DNA from: an uncultured Methanobrevibacter sp. | Lineage (GTDB): Archaea > Methanobacteriota > Methanobacteria > Methanobacteriales > Methanobacteriaceae | Direction of reading: 5' to 3' | Length of the DNA: 64,000 nt | Assembly (NCBI GenBank): GCA_900318035.1 | Contig: ONJC01000008.1 | Span: forward strand, 1 to 64,000 | Shown here: positions 7,702-17,078 of the stretch, piece by piece | Layout of the letters: each line of letters opens with the position of its first letter | How positions within the stretch are numbered: the stretch's first letter is position 1 | Translations under genes and position numbers: made by a program | The notes under the pieces: model-generated | What the model saw: the letters and a program-made list of their open reading frames with translations, nothing else | The model's database searches: none | Told to the model about the DNA's origin: nothing

Positions 7702-10700
7702 AGATTGGAATTTCACTGTCCGGAACATTATATGTAGAAGTTATCTTGAATGTCCTGTATGTGGAATCAATCAAAGAACCTACAGAAATTTCAATGACAT
7801 TATTGGACCCATTGTAATTGCCTGCATCAAATGTAAATGAACCCACACCATTGACAACATTGAATTTGACTTCAACTTCTTTTGCAGTTGCCCTGTTTAA
7901 TGTTGCATACAACTCAAATTCCGCAAGATTGGATGCGACTTCTCCGTTTTTATAGAATACAACACTATAGTTTCCAGGAGCATTGCAGGTGAGATTATCG
8001 AACTTGATGGCAGTTGTGCTGATTCTTGGACACATGGTTCCATAGCCCACAACTCCAGTGTCATAATCCCATGTTACGAGACTGTTTGTACCATACCAGT
8101 TCGGATCCAGTTTTAGCCTTAATGACTCATTCCATTGGCCGGGACCATAAATACCTTCCGGATTTGCACTCATTTCACCTAAAATCATCATACTAGGACC
8201 TCTTGCATTTCTGTAAATTGCATTATCAGTTACAATAGGTTCCACCGCATTTTCTGCAAGATCATAAGGTGCATTGAATCTCATTCCTTCCAGAACATTA
8301 TCAGTTATTGTATTTTGGGTAACGACAATTCCAGTTGAGTAATTTGCATCTAGAGAAATGCCCAAATGATTCCATGCAATATGATTGCGGTTGATTGTTA
8401 CATTAACGGCTGAATTATTCAAGAATATTCCATATCCTGAAGGGCCTTCAGGCACTGTCATGATATACAAACCTGTTTGCTCTAAAATTTCATTGTTAAT
8501 GATTTCAGTATTTGCAACTCCAAATCCATATTTTATACCGTAATTGTTTTCTCGGATTACGTTATTGTCAATGGTTACTTGTTTAGAGTTTTCGGCAAAT
8601 ATTCCGCTTTCAAACAATGAAATTGTATTTTTCAATAGTTTCACATCAGATGAATCTGAAATGCTTACACCGTATCCCGGCATGTTAACGGTTCCGTTGA
8701 CATACTCTTCGGTTTTTGATTCATCCAGATGATTTACTATAAAATTATCAGACAACATCACATTTTTGGCGCCGTTAATGTCAACCGCATCACTGGAGTT
8801 TCCAAAAATTGCAAAGTTAGTGATATTAACATTATCAGATGTTATTGTTAATGTCGGGTTATTCTCAATTGCATTCAAAATGGTTTTTTCTTTAGAATAG
8901 ATATTCAATTGCTTGTTGACTGTTAATGAAATGCCAAAGTAATAATCCCCTAAAAATTCAACATCGGATTTGTCGGGAGCTGAATTCAAAATATCCTGAA
9001 TTTGGGAATTCGGCAGGTTTCCATCAACAAATATTACACCGGACTGGTTTAAAATTGCAATCCTGTTTGTATTGGAACTTTCCCTGTATTTATCATCACC
9101 TGCAAACCTAATAGTTATTTCAAATGAGTCATCAGCATTTAAATCCAGTCTGATTTGACCATTCTCATCGGTTGCTTTTGAATAATCCACGTTATCAATT
9201 GTATATTTTATTGTTTTATTGGCTAATGGATTTCCGGAAACGTCCTTTAGAGAAATTTTATAATCCTTTTGAGAGTCAAAGGAATATGTCCTGTCATAAC
9301 TTTCAATAGCAGTATCCAATTTTGAAACATTAATGTTACCGGTAGCTTTGGATGCTTTGTAAATTGCAGTTCCCTTATATTTTGCAACTACAGGATATGT
9401 TTTTTCATCGGCTAAATTTACAGACAATGTAACCCTGCCTTTATTGTCAGTGGTCTTGGTATAGGTTTTTCCATTGAATTTGATTGTTAGTTTCTGTTTG
9501 GACAAAGCCTTTCCAGCATTAGTCTTTAAGGTTACAGTGTAGGTTTTAGCTTCATTTGGAAGAGCTGAAACTGTAGGAGCGGTAAGTTTGGTTGCAGTTT
9601 TTGTAACTTTGATTTTGCCAGTTGATGAAGCTTTTTTATATATTTTACTTCCTTTATAACTTGCACTGACCTTATAAGTTTTTAAACCTGAGAATTTGAC
9701 TTTAACACTGACTTTTCCTTTGGAATTTGTCTTTTTAGTGTAAGTTTTGCCATTGAGTTTAACGGTTACTTTCTGTTTAGCAATTCCTTTTCCGTTTCCG
9801 TCTTTTAATGTGACAGCATATGTTTTGGATGTTTTTGGAGGAATTGTTACACTAGGAGCCGTTAATTTGGCGGTTTTTGATGAATATTTAACAGTGATCT
9901 TATTTGTTTTTGAAGCTGCCTTATACTTGTCGTTTCCGGCAAATTTGACAGTTATCTTATAGGTTTTCTTATTTTTGGCAAATTTCAACTGAACTTTAGC
10001 TACACCTTTGCTGTTTGTCTTTTTGGTGTATTTTTTGCCGTTGACTGCAAATGTTACCTTTTGCTTTGCAACAACATTGCCTGATGCATCCTTCAATGTA
10101 ACTGAATAATATTCCGCCATTTTAGGAATCATGTTCATGTTGGATGCGACAATTTTTGTCGATTGCTTTTTGACATTGACGTTTGCCTGCGCACTGCATC
10201 CCTCATAATCGGCTTCATCGCCAGGATATGCAACTTTGGCAACATAGCTTCCCTCTTTTGGAATGGATACTTTAATTGTTGCCTTTCCGTTATTGTCAGT
10301 TACTGGAGAATATTTTTTGGAATTGAGCTCAATTGTAATGCTTTCACCAACAACAGGATTGCCGTTAGTGTCCATTAATGTAACTGTAAATTTCTGATTG
10401 GAATTTGGATAAGTGCTTAAATCTGAAACAGTTAATGTGGTATTTGATGGTGTTCCAGGTATGTCTGCATCATTGACACTGAAAGATTTGGATACCTTAT
10501 TGTCAAAATTAGCGCCGTTTGTCGGGACAACTGCAGTTATGACATTGCCGCTTTGGGCAAATTCATCCTGATAGAATCTTACGGTTGCAGTTCCGTTAAT
10601 CATCATTACTGTTCTGTAGATATCTCCTTCATCAGGTTTTACATGTTTAGTGGCCTTGTTTAAGTAGAATGTTACCGGAACGGAACTTAAGTCCTTTGCA

Positions 10701-12049
10701 ATGTTTCCGTTTTCATCCACAATGGAAATGGAGTATTTTCCCTTTTTGACCTGGGTTATTTCACTTAACTGGAGTTCATAATTTCCACTCAATGACCATT
10801 GCTTTCCTCCTTCATAGACATAAAAGATTACAGGACAATTTACATTTTTATTTATCTCAAACACATATCTCAAAAAGACTGCCCCCTTATTTTCTGTGTA
10901 ATCCCCTTTGCCGTCACCAACATATTTGAAAACATCATTTACAGAGTCGTAAGAGTAGTCCCCTTTATTTTTGCCCTTATAATCATAGGTAATGCGGTAA
11001 ACGGGCCTTTCATCCTGTGCGCCTTCAAGACCTACCATATAGTTATTGTCGATAATTTCCAAATCACGATAACCGATTTTTTTAACCATATCCACCATGT
11101 TTCTAACACGATAGTCATTTAAAACCTCATATACCTTATTCTGATTGAAGAAATTACCTTTAATCTCTATTTTGGTAATGTTGCAGTTTACATAAACACC
11201 ATGAGTATTATGAGCAATATAATTGCTTAAAATGTATACTCCATTGGATGAAGTCAGATTAACACCAACACCGTTGCTGGTGATGTTATTGCTGATTATT
11301 TTTGTATTCTTGCTTGATCCTGAAACTGAAACTCCTGCAATTTTATGGTTCTTGATATCTGAATCCCCAACAGTGACATCTCTGGAATTTTTAATATTTA
11401 TTCCATAAACTGCATCAGCAATGACTGAATTTTCAATAGTGATGCCCTTTGCATTTTCCAGCCTAATTGCATCGCCGACACCATTGTTTGAAAATGTACA
11501 GTTTCTTATGATTACATTTGAAGCACCATCAATGAGAATGCTGTATCCCTGATTGTCAAATAACATTCCGTTGTCATTGTTGAAGTTGAAACCCTCAATA
11601 ATTGTGCCGCTAGCCTTTGAAGTCAGATAAAATATTCCCTGATGGCCGGAATCGGCAGAGCCCTGATTGGAACAGTGGCTGAAAGAGGTTCCGACATCAC
11701 TTTTTATTGTCAGTTTCTTATCAATCACCCTATGAACATGTTCATAGTAATTTCCGTTGATAATAATTGTATCTCCGTCGTTGGCATCATCAAACGCCTT
11801 TTTGATTGTTTTGTCATTCATTTCATTGTGATTTTCTCCGACAACATCAACAGTGATTGTTTTAGAAGCCGATAAAGTATCATCGTCAGCTGAAGCTGTC
11901 ATCATATTTTCGTCAACAGATTGCAACATATCGCCAGATACATCTGAAGTTAAATTTAAGTTATTATCCTGTATAGCTGAAACAGAGCCTATAAACATCA
12001 TTGCAGCCAATAACAAAGATAATATAATTAAGATTTTCTTTAATTTCAT
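7700..12049 (-). CDS. Adhesin-like protein, two beta-helix domains and Ig-like repeats (1449 aa)
   Basis: A large secreted surface protein of the methanogen adhesin-like class. The N-terminus is a signal peptide (KLKKILIILSLLLAAMMF..., cleavage near the SVSA at about 22-25). Residues about 80-330 form a right-handed parallel beta-helix of NosD/PbH1 type, rich in 'N-x-I' rungs. About 530-980 contain five Ig-like repeats of roughly 90 residues with the recurring pattern LTAPSV...Y.VTLKD..GK.I.KQKVT.K.NGK.YTKKT...GK. A second beta-helix follows (about 1000-1330) and then a beta-rich tail ending DSEIPI. No C-terminal membrane anchor or sortase motif is seen, so attachment to the wall must be by another route. 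Such proteins are thought to bind host, protozoal or microbial partners; the ligand is unknown. Confidence 0.88.
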   Translation of the reverse strand: MKLKKILIILSLLLAAMMFIGSVSAIQDNNLNLTSDVSGDMLQSVDENMMTASADDDTLSASKTITVDVVGENHNEMNDKTIKKAFDDANDGDTIIINGNYYEHVHRVIDKKLTIKSDVGTSFSHCSNQGSADSGHQGIFYLTSKASGTIIEGFNFNNDNGMLFDNQGYSILIDGASNVIIRNCTFSNNGVGDAIRLENAKGITIENSVIADAVYGINIKNSRDVTVGDSDIKNHKIAGVSVSGSSKNTKIISNNITSNGVGVNLTSSNGVYILSNYIAHNTHGVYVNCNITKIEIKGNFFNQNKVYEVLNDYRVRNMVDMVKKIGYRDLEIIDNNYMVGLEGAQDERPVYRITYDYKGKNKGDYSYDSVNDVFKYVGDGKGDYTENKGAVFLRYVFEINKNVNCPVIFYVYEGGKQWSLSGNYELQLSEITQVKKGKYSISIVDENGNIAKDLSSVPVTFYLNKATKHVKPDEGDIYRTVMMINGTATVRFYQDEFAQSGNVITAVVPTNGANFDNKVSKSFSVNDADIPGTPSNTTLTVSDLSTYPNSNQKFTVTLMDTNGNPVVGESITIELNSKKYSPVTDNNGKATIKVSIPKEGSYVAKVAYPGDEADYEGCSAQANVNVKKQSTKIVASNMNMIPKMAEYYSVTLKDASGNVVAKQKVTFAVNGKKYTKKTNSKGVAKVQLKFAKNKKTYKITVKFAGNDKYKAASKTNKITVKYSSKTAKLTAPSVTIPPKTSKTYAVTLKDGNGKGIAKQKVTVKLNGKTYTKKTNSKGKVSVKVKFSGLKTYKVSASYKGSKIYKKASSTGKIKVTKTATKLTAPTVSALPNEAKTYTVTLKTNAGKALSKQKLTIKFNGKTYTKTTDNKGRVTLSVNLADEKTYPVVAKYKGTAIYKASKATGNINVSKLDTAIESYDRTYSFDSQKDYKISLKDVSGNPLANKTIKYTIDNVDYSKATDENGQIRLDLNADDSFEITIRFAGDDKYRESSNTNRIAILNQSGVIFVDGNLPNSQIQDILNSAPDKSDVEFLGDYYFGISLTVNKQLNIYSKEKTILNAIENNPTLTITSDNVNITNFAIFGNSSDAVDINGAKNVMLSDNFIVNHLDESKTEEYVNGTVNMPGYGVSISDSSDVKLLKNTISLFESGIFAENSKQVTIDNNVIRENNYGIKYGFGVANTEIINNEILEQTGLYIMTVPEGPSGYGIFLNNSAVNVTINRNHIAWNHLGISLDANYSTGIVVTQNTITDNVLEGMRFNAPYDLAENAVEPIVTDNAIYRNARGPSMMILGEMSANPEGIYGPGQWNESLRLKLDPNWYGTNSLVTWDYDTGVVGYGTMCPRISTTAIKFDNLTCNAPGNYSVVFYKNGEVASNLAEFELYATLNRATAKEVEVKFNVVNGVGSFTFDAGNYNGSNNVIEISVGSLIDSTYRTFKITSTYNVPDSEIPI

Positions 12050-12248
12050 ATTTTTCCCACAGTTTTAATTTTATAACAATTGACATATTTTGTCAATATA
12101 TACATATTTACTATCAATATATTTAATATATTACTATTTATTTGCGAAAAACTACTTAAATTTTAATATATTTATTTTATGAAATGAAGTAAAATACATA
12201 TAGATACAAAAATAAAATTCAAATTATACAAAGAATGGGGGATTAAGC

Positions 12249-13898
12249 ATAAAATACAAAATCGCATTAATATGTAGCATAATCATATTATTTTTAAGCA
12301 TATCCTGCGTGAATGCAGCAGAGATGAATAAAAGTTCCGATACTTTAAATACACCAGATTATAAAGAAATTTTAACTGAAAAAAATGATATTGGAGATTT
12401 TTCACAGCTTTCAATTGAAATAAACAAATCCCGTGAATCAAAACAGGCATATCTAACTAAAGATTATGCATTCAATTCAGCCGGAGATACAGAATATTCC
12501 AAAGGGATACCGATAGATATTTATGGTTTAACCATTGACGGACAGGGACATACCATAAACGCCAATCAGAAAGCCAGAATTTTCAATATAAAGTCAGATA
12601 ATGTAATATTAAAAAATATAAACCTCATTAATGGAAAAATTCAGGAAAACGGAGGCGCAATACATTGGAGCGGATCCGGCGGAACATTGATAAACTGCCA
12701 GGTGAAAAACAGTGCCACACCAAATATAGGCGGAGGAATCTTTTTTGAAAACAATGGAAAAGTTATAAACTCAAATTTTGAGAATAACAGCGCCTATTTT
12801 GGCGGAGGTCTGAATTTTGAAAACGAAGGAACCGTAATCAATTCAACCCTAAAAGACAATTATGCAACACTGCTCGGAGGAGGAATATACTTCGTTGAAA
12901 AAGGAACCGTCCTAAATTCCACATTTACCCATAATGAAGGTGGAGACGGTGGAGGAATATACTTTTTCAAAACAGGGCTTGTCGAAAACACTCAATTCGA
13001 TAAAAACATAGCAATTGGATACGGAGGAGGAATAACCGCCGATGAAAATCTTATTGTGAAAAACTCCCCGTTCACTGACAATACCGGAATGTTTGCAGCA
13101 GCAATATTCTTTAAAGGAAAAGGAACTGTTGAAAATTCAATTTTTAAAAACAATTTGGCTAACCGTGAAAGCGGATGCCTATACTTTATGCAGGACGGAA
13201 CCGTAGAAAATTCCACATTCACAAACAACACTGCATTATGGGCAGGAGCAATACTGTTTGATAAAGAGGGAATGGTAAAATCATCCACATTCAAATTAAA
13301 CAATGCAAATACAGACGGCGGCGCAATTTATTTCAATGCAAAAGGAAATGTTGAAAATTCCATTTTTGCTCAAAACACTGCAAATTCCGGTGGCGGAATT
13401 TATGCCAAATATGAAGAATTAAGTGTCAACAACAGTCAATTCAGCAATAACATTGCCAAATCACACGGAAATTCTTTATATATAACTTCACAAAAAATAA
13501 GTCTGGAAAATTTATCCTTTGATAAAAAAACAACATATGAGAATGAAATTTACATAAACAGTCCAACAACATATATCAATAAAATATTATTTAAAAATGA
13601 AGAGAAGACAACCAAAACCAAAATCAAAACAGCAATAACTGCAAAATCACAAACATTCAAAGCAAAGGCAAAAACCAAAAAAATAACAATAACATTAAAA
13701 GGAAACGGAAAAACACTCAATAAAAAGAAGGTAACTCTAAAAGTAAACAAAAAAACATATGCTGCAAAGACGGTTAAAGGAAAAGCTACATTTAAAATCA
13801 AATTAACAAAAAAAGGAAAATTTACTGCATTGATTAAATTTGCAGGAGATAGCTCCTATAAAGCTTCACAAAAAAAGATAACTGTAAAAATAAAATGA
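12249..13898 (+). CDS. Adhesin-like protein with Pmp-type beta-helix; non-ATG start (549 aa)
   Basis: A secreted surface protein. The frame is open upstream of the first GTG (12309) and encodes a complete signal peptide (KYKIALICSIIILFLSISCV, then NAAE), but it has no ATG, GTG or TTG before it. The best initiation site is ATA at 12249, 6 nt after GGGGGA. Residues about 100-430 are polymorphic-membrane-protein-like rungs (repeated GGGIYF and NSTFTNN motifs). About 460-549 are one Ig-like repeat of the same type as in the neighbouring adhesins, ending KITVKIK. Codon use is markedly A-rich (ATA, ACA, GGA, AAA), unlike the 17079-18890 gene. It could be silenced by a start-codon mutation, use an AUA start, or depend on frameshift in the G5 tract at 12237-12241. 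Confidence 0.78.
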   Translation: MKYKIALICSIIILFLSISCVNAAEMNKSSDTLNTPDYKEILTEKNDIGDFSQLSIEINKSRESKQAYLTKDYAFNSAGDTEYSKGIPIDIYGLTIDGQGHTINANQKARIFNIKSDNVILKNINLINGKIQENGGAIHWSGSGGTLINCQVKNSATPNIGGGIFFENNGKVINSNFENNSAYFGGGLNFENEGTVINSTLKDNYATLLGGGIYFVEKGTVLNSTFTHNEGGDGGGIYFFKTGLVENTQFDKNIAIGYGGGITADENLIVKNSPFTDNTGMFAAAIFFKGKGTVENSIFKNNLANRESGCLYFMQDGTVENSTFTNNTALWAGAILFDKEGMVKSSTFKLNNANTDGGAIYFNAKGNVENSIFAQNTANSGGGIYAKYEELSVNNSQFSNNIAKSHGNSLYITSQKISLENLSFDKKTTYENEIYINSPTTYINKILFKNEEKTTKTKIKTAITAKSQTFKAKAKTKKITITLKGNGKTLNKKKVTLKVNKKTYAAKTVKGKATFKIKLTKKGKFTALIKFAGDSSYKASQKKITVKIK

Positions 13899-13900
13899 AA

Positions 13901-13920
13901 ATGAGGTGAATTAACCTCAT
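13901..13920. terminator. Bidirectional hairpin between convergent adhesin genes
   Basis: ATGAGGT / ACCTCAT arms with a 6-nt loop sit between the stops of two convergent genes. An A-rich run on one side and T-rich run on the other give a U-tract for transcripts from both directions, clearest for the plus-strand gene (ATTTTTTAATTTT after the stem). Confidence 0.6.
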
Positions 13921-13922
13921 CA

Positions 13923-16900
13923 CTATTTTTTAATTTTCAAAGTTGTTTTAACTTGAGATTTCAAATACTTGACAACAACGGAATATTTTCCCACTTTTAA
14001 ATTCTTAAAGCCAACAGTAGCTATGCCCTTTTTATTGGTTTTAGCAGAGTAGATTTTGCCGTTAATCTTGAAAGTGATTTTCTTGCCGGAAATGGCCTTG
14101 CCCTTACTTGTTTTTAAAGTCGCTGAATATTTGACCTTTTTAGCCTTTTTCACAGTGGCACTTTTAGCCTTTAAGACTTTTTTAATAGTAATTGTGTTTT
14201 TGACTGTTGATCCCTTGTAAGTGGTTGTTATTGTGTATTTTCCCGGAGTGAAATCAAATGTTTTTGATGCATAACCTTTAACATTGGTTTTAACATTATA
14301 ATTTTTACCTTTGACTTTCATTACAACAACTTCATTTTTACCGGCAATTTCCCCATTGTTTCCAATGACACGAACCTTAAATGTGGCCTTGCCGTTATAA
14401 TCCACAACGACATTTTTATTTTTGATAATCTTTGACGGATTTTTAACAGTTTTGAAAACGAAACTTTGATTGTTTAATCTAAATGTCACAGGGTTTTTTC
14501 CAGGAAGTACCACTGAATCAGAGAAAAATCCGTTATTCACAAGCACGTCATCCCCACCGATTACATTAACCTTAAATGTAGGAAGCATTTCAGGTGAATC
14601 CAAATTGGAGATTGAACCGTTTCTGTTTGAAATTTCAGACAGGTCAATGACTAGTGATGCCTTTTCATATTGCATCATTCCAGATGTATTTTCAAGGCTC
14701 ATTATAATCCAGTTTAACGCAACTGAACCATCATTAAACAATTTTTCAAAGTCGGGAGTATTATTTCCCCACCAGTTATTTGAAACATTGCTATCTTTAC
14801 CATTTAGGAAAATAGCATCGCCAGCGGATGCCTTATTTGAAAATAGTGAGCTATGAGTTAAATTGATATCATTTCTTGCAATTATTGCTCCACCCCAATT
14901 TCCGGCAACATTGTTTTCAAAAACGGATCCAACTATGTTAAGCTGATTGTTGTTGTCGATTGCCCCTCCATTTTTAGTTGCCTTATTGTTTGTGAAGTTG
15001 GATTTAATAATTGTTAACTCACCGCCATTATCAATGGCTCCCGCACCGTATGCCTGGTTTTTATCGAAAAATGAATTGATCATTGTTAATTTTCCGGCAT
15101 TATCGATTGCTCCACCGTAGCTTACTGCAGCATTTGATGTGAATTGAGAGTTATTTATCAAAACAGTTCCGTTAATGTTGAATATTACTCCACCTTCATC
15201 AGAACCGGTATTTGAATCAAATAATGAGTTGGAAATATTTACATATCCTTTTGCAACATCAATAACGCCCAGACTATGGGAAACAGTGTTCTTTTGGAAT
15301 TTGGAATTGGAAATTGATAAATTGGTGTCCGAATAAATGGCTGCCCCACGGTCGGCAGTGTTACTGTTAAATGATGAATAATCTATTTCAGTTGTTTTGC
15401 CTACATCATATATTGCACCGGCAAAACTGGCTTTATTATAATCAAGTTTACTGTTAAACAGATTTAAATCTCCCAAATTATATATTGCTCCTCCATTTGA
15501 TGTGGCTTTATTATGATTAAAAGTGGAATCTGAAATATTTAACTTATTAATACTGTAAATTGCTCCACCATTATCTGCAGAATTATAATTTAATGTGGAT
15601 TTAGTTAAATTTATGGTCCCTTTGTTATATATTGCCCCACCGGTATTTGCAAAGCTGGATGTTACTGTAAATTTATCGAGGTTTAAATTGCCCGCATTAT
15701 GAATTGCTCCACCTTCAACGGCAGAATTATTGGCTAAAACAACGCCAACCATCTTATTAATAACATTCCCCAAAGCCAATCCCCCACCGTATTCAGCAGA
15801 GTTATTGTTTAATGAAACATTCTGAAGATAGAATGTGAATTTGACACCTGCAATTGTACCTAATGTGGAATATATTCCTCCACCTTCTTCATTAGCAACA
15901 TTACCATTTAAAATACAGTCTGTCGCATTCAGGTGCCCGCAGGAACTTGATATTCCTCCGCCATATACCGCACGATTATTGTTTATTTTAGAATTTTTGA
16001 TAATTAGAGTACCAAAGGAATCGGCTATCAAACCTCCGCCTTCTTCAGCACGGTTGTTTTCAATGATGGAGTTTTCGACATGCATGGTGTCCTCTGATAT
16101 GTAAACACCACCACCGTATTGGCCGGTATTGTACCTTATGTCGCTGTCATAAATATCACACATTCCCCAACTTTTAACTCCTCCGCCCAAATGGGATGCT
16201 GAGTTGGAATAAAATTTGGAGTTTTTGACTATCAGATATCCTCTGTTGTTGTATATTCCGCCACCCCGTGTAGCCGAATTATTAATGAATGAGGAATTGA
16301 TTAGCTGAATATCACCGAATCTGTTGTAGATAGCTCCGCCTTCATGACTGTGATTTTTAATGAAAGTACAGTTGATAATTTTGGCATTGGTGCTGTAACT
16401 ATCGATTGCCGCACCGAATTCCCCATTATTGTTTTCGAATAAAGAATTATAAACAGTTATTTTAGAACCTGAAGATCCTCGTAGCGCACCGCATTCGGCA
16501 TAATTATTGATGAATTTGGAATCCCTGATTGTTAAAATTCCATAATTGTCAATAGCTGCGCCATTTTGTGAAGTCTTACCGTTGATGAAAGTTAAATCAT
16601 ATACATCAACATTCACATTTTTTGAAATATACAATATATTGGACTTGTAATTAGCATCCAATACGGTATTTGATGACTTGGACCCGTAAATCGAAATGTC
16701 CTTATTTATTGTTATTGCAGAACCGTTGCCAAGATATGTCTTATCATCCAGACGGATTGAATCGCCACTCTTCGCATTATCAATCAAAACCTGAATTGAA
16801 CCAAAATCATCAGTGCTCTCAAATAAATTGGCAGTACTGTTGTCCTGCGCATAAACTGCATTGACAAGCAATATCGAAAAAACAAGCATTAACAACATCA

Positions 16901-16925
16901 GTAATCTGAACTTAATTTTGTTAAT
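13923..16925 (-). CDS. Adhesin-like protein with long Pmp-type beta-helix; ATT start likely (1000 aa)
   Basis: A secreted surface protein. About residues 40-720 are a long series of Pmp-like rungs (GGAIYN, GGGIYS, NNSA) and about 800-1000 are two Ig-like repeats ending TTLKIKK. The first ATG (16898) would give a signal peptide without basic residues. The frame remains open nine codons further, adding NKIKFRLL, a normal basic n-region, and starting with ATT at 16925, five nt after a strong GGGGGAGG Shine-Dalgarno. There is no ATG, GTG or TTG at that site. So translation probably starts at AUU, or the gene has lost its start. An upstream out-of-frame ATG would be in frame if the G5 tract lost one G. 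No membrane anchor is seen. Confidence 0.82.
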   Translation of the reverse strand: MNKIKFRLLMLLMLVFSILLVNAVYAQDNSTANLFESTDDFGSIQVLIDNAKSGDSIRLDDKTYLGNGSAITINKDISIYGSKSSNTVLDANYKSNILYISKNVNVDVYDLTFINGKTSQNGAAIDNYGILTIRDSKFINNYAECGALRGSSGSKITVYNSLFENNNGEFGAAIDSYSTNAKIINCTFIKNHSHEGGAIYNRFGDIQLINSSFINNSATRGGGIYNNRGYLIVKNSKFYSNSASHLGGGVKSWGMCDIYDSDIRYNTGQYGGGVYISEDTMHVENSIIENNRAEEGGGLIADSFGTLIIKNSKINNNRAVYGGGISSSCGHLNATDCILNGNVANEEGGGIYSTLGTIAGVKFTFYLQNVSLNNNSAEYGGGLALGNVINKMVGVVLANNSAVEGGAIHNAGNLNLDKFTVTSSFANTGGAIYNKGTINLTKSTLNYNSADNGGAIYSINKLNISDSTFNHNKATSNGGAIYNLGDLNLFNSKLDYNKASFAGAIYDVGKTTEIDYSSFNSNTADRGAAIYSDTNLSISNSKFQKNTVSHSLGVIDVAKGYVNISNSLFDSNTGSDEGGVIFNINGTVLINNSQFTSNAAVSYGGAIDNAGKLTMINSFFDKNQAYGAGAIDNGGELTIIKSNFTNNKATKNGGAIDNNNQLNIVGSVFENNVAGNWGGAIIARNDINLTHSSLFSNKASAGDAIFLNGKDSNVSNNWWGNNTPDFEKLFNDGSVALNWIIMSLENTSGMMQYEKASLVIDLSEISNRNGSISNLDSPEMLPTFKVNVIGGDDVLVNNGFFSDSVVLPGKNPVTFRLNNQSFVFKTVKNPSKIIKNKNVVVDYNGKATFKVRVIGNNGEIAGKNEVVVMKVKGKNYNVKTNVKGYASKTFDFTPGKYTITTTYKGSTVKNTITIKKVLKAKSATVKKAKKVKYSATLKTSKGKAISGKKITFKINGKIYSAKTNKKGIATVGFKNLKVGKYSVVVKYLKSQVKTTLKIKK

Positions 16926-17055
16926 AATATCCTCCCCCTAACATAATAGTTAAAATCGATGCAATTATTGCAAAAACTTGATTTAATTTCATGTATGCAC
17001 CAAAAACAATTAGAAATGATTAAATTAAAGTATTATGCTAAAAAAAGAAGAAAAA

Positions 17056-17078
17056 ATAAGTAATAAAATATTACTTAT
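17056..17078 (-). terminator. Hairpin terminator of the 603-aa adhesin gene
   Basis: Perfect 10-bp arms ATAAGTAATA / TATTACTTAT with a 3-nt loop immediately follow the stop codon; the minus strand then runs into TTTTTTCTTCTTTTTT. It is one of the clearest intrinsic-type terminators in the window. Confidence 0.7.

Noticed and set aside
9250-10450. Tandem DNA repeats in the large adhesin as a mobile or recombination element
   Set aside because: The repetition is explained by protein-level Ig-like repeats of about 90 residues; the DNA copies have diverged.
7700-12049. Long plus-strand ORFs (60-107 codons) within the adhesin gene
   Set aside because: They are antisense shadows in repeat-rich coding sequence, without ribosome sites or family features.
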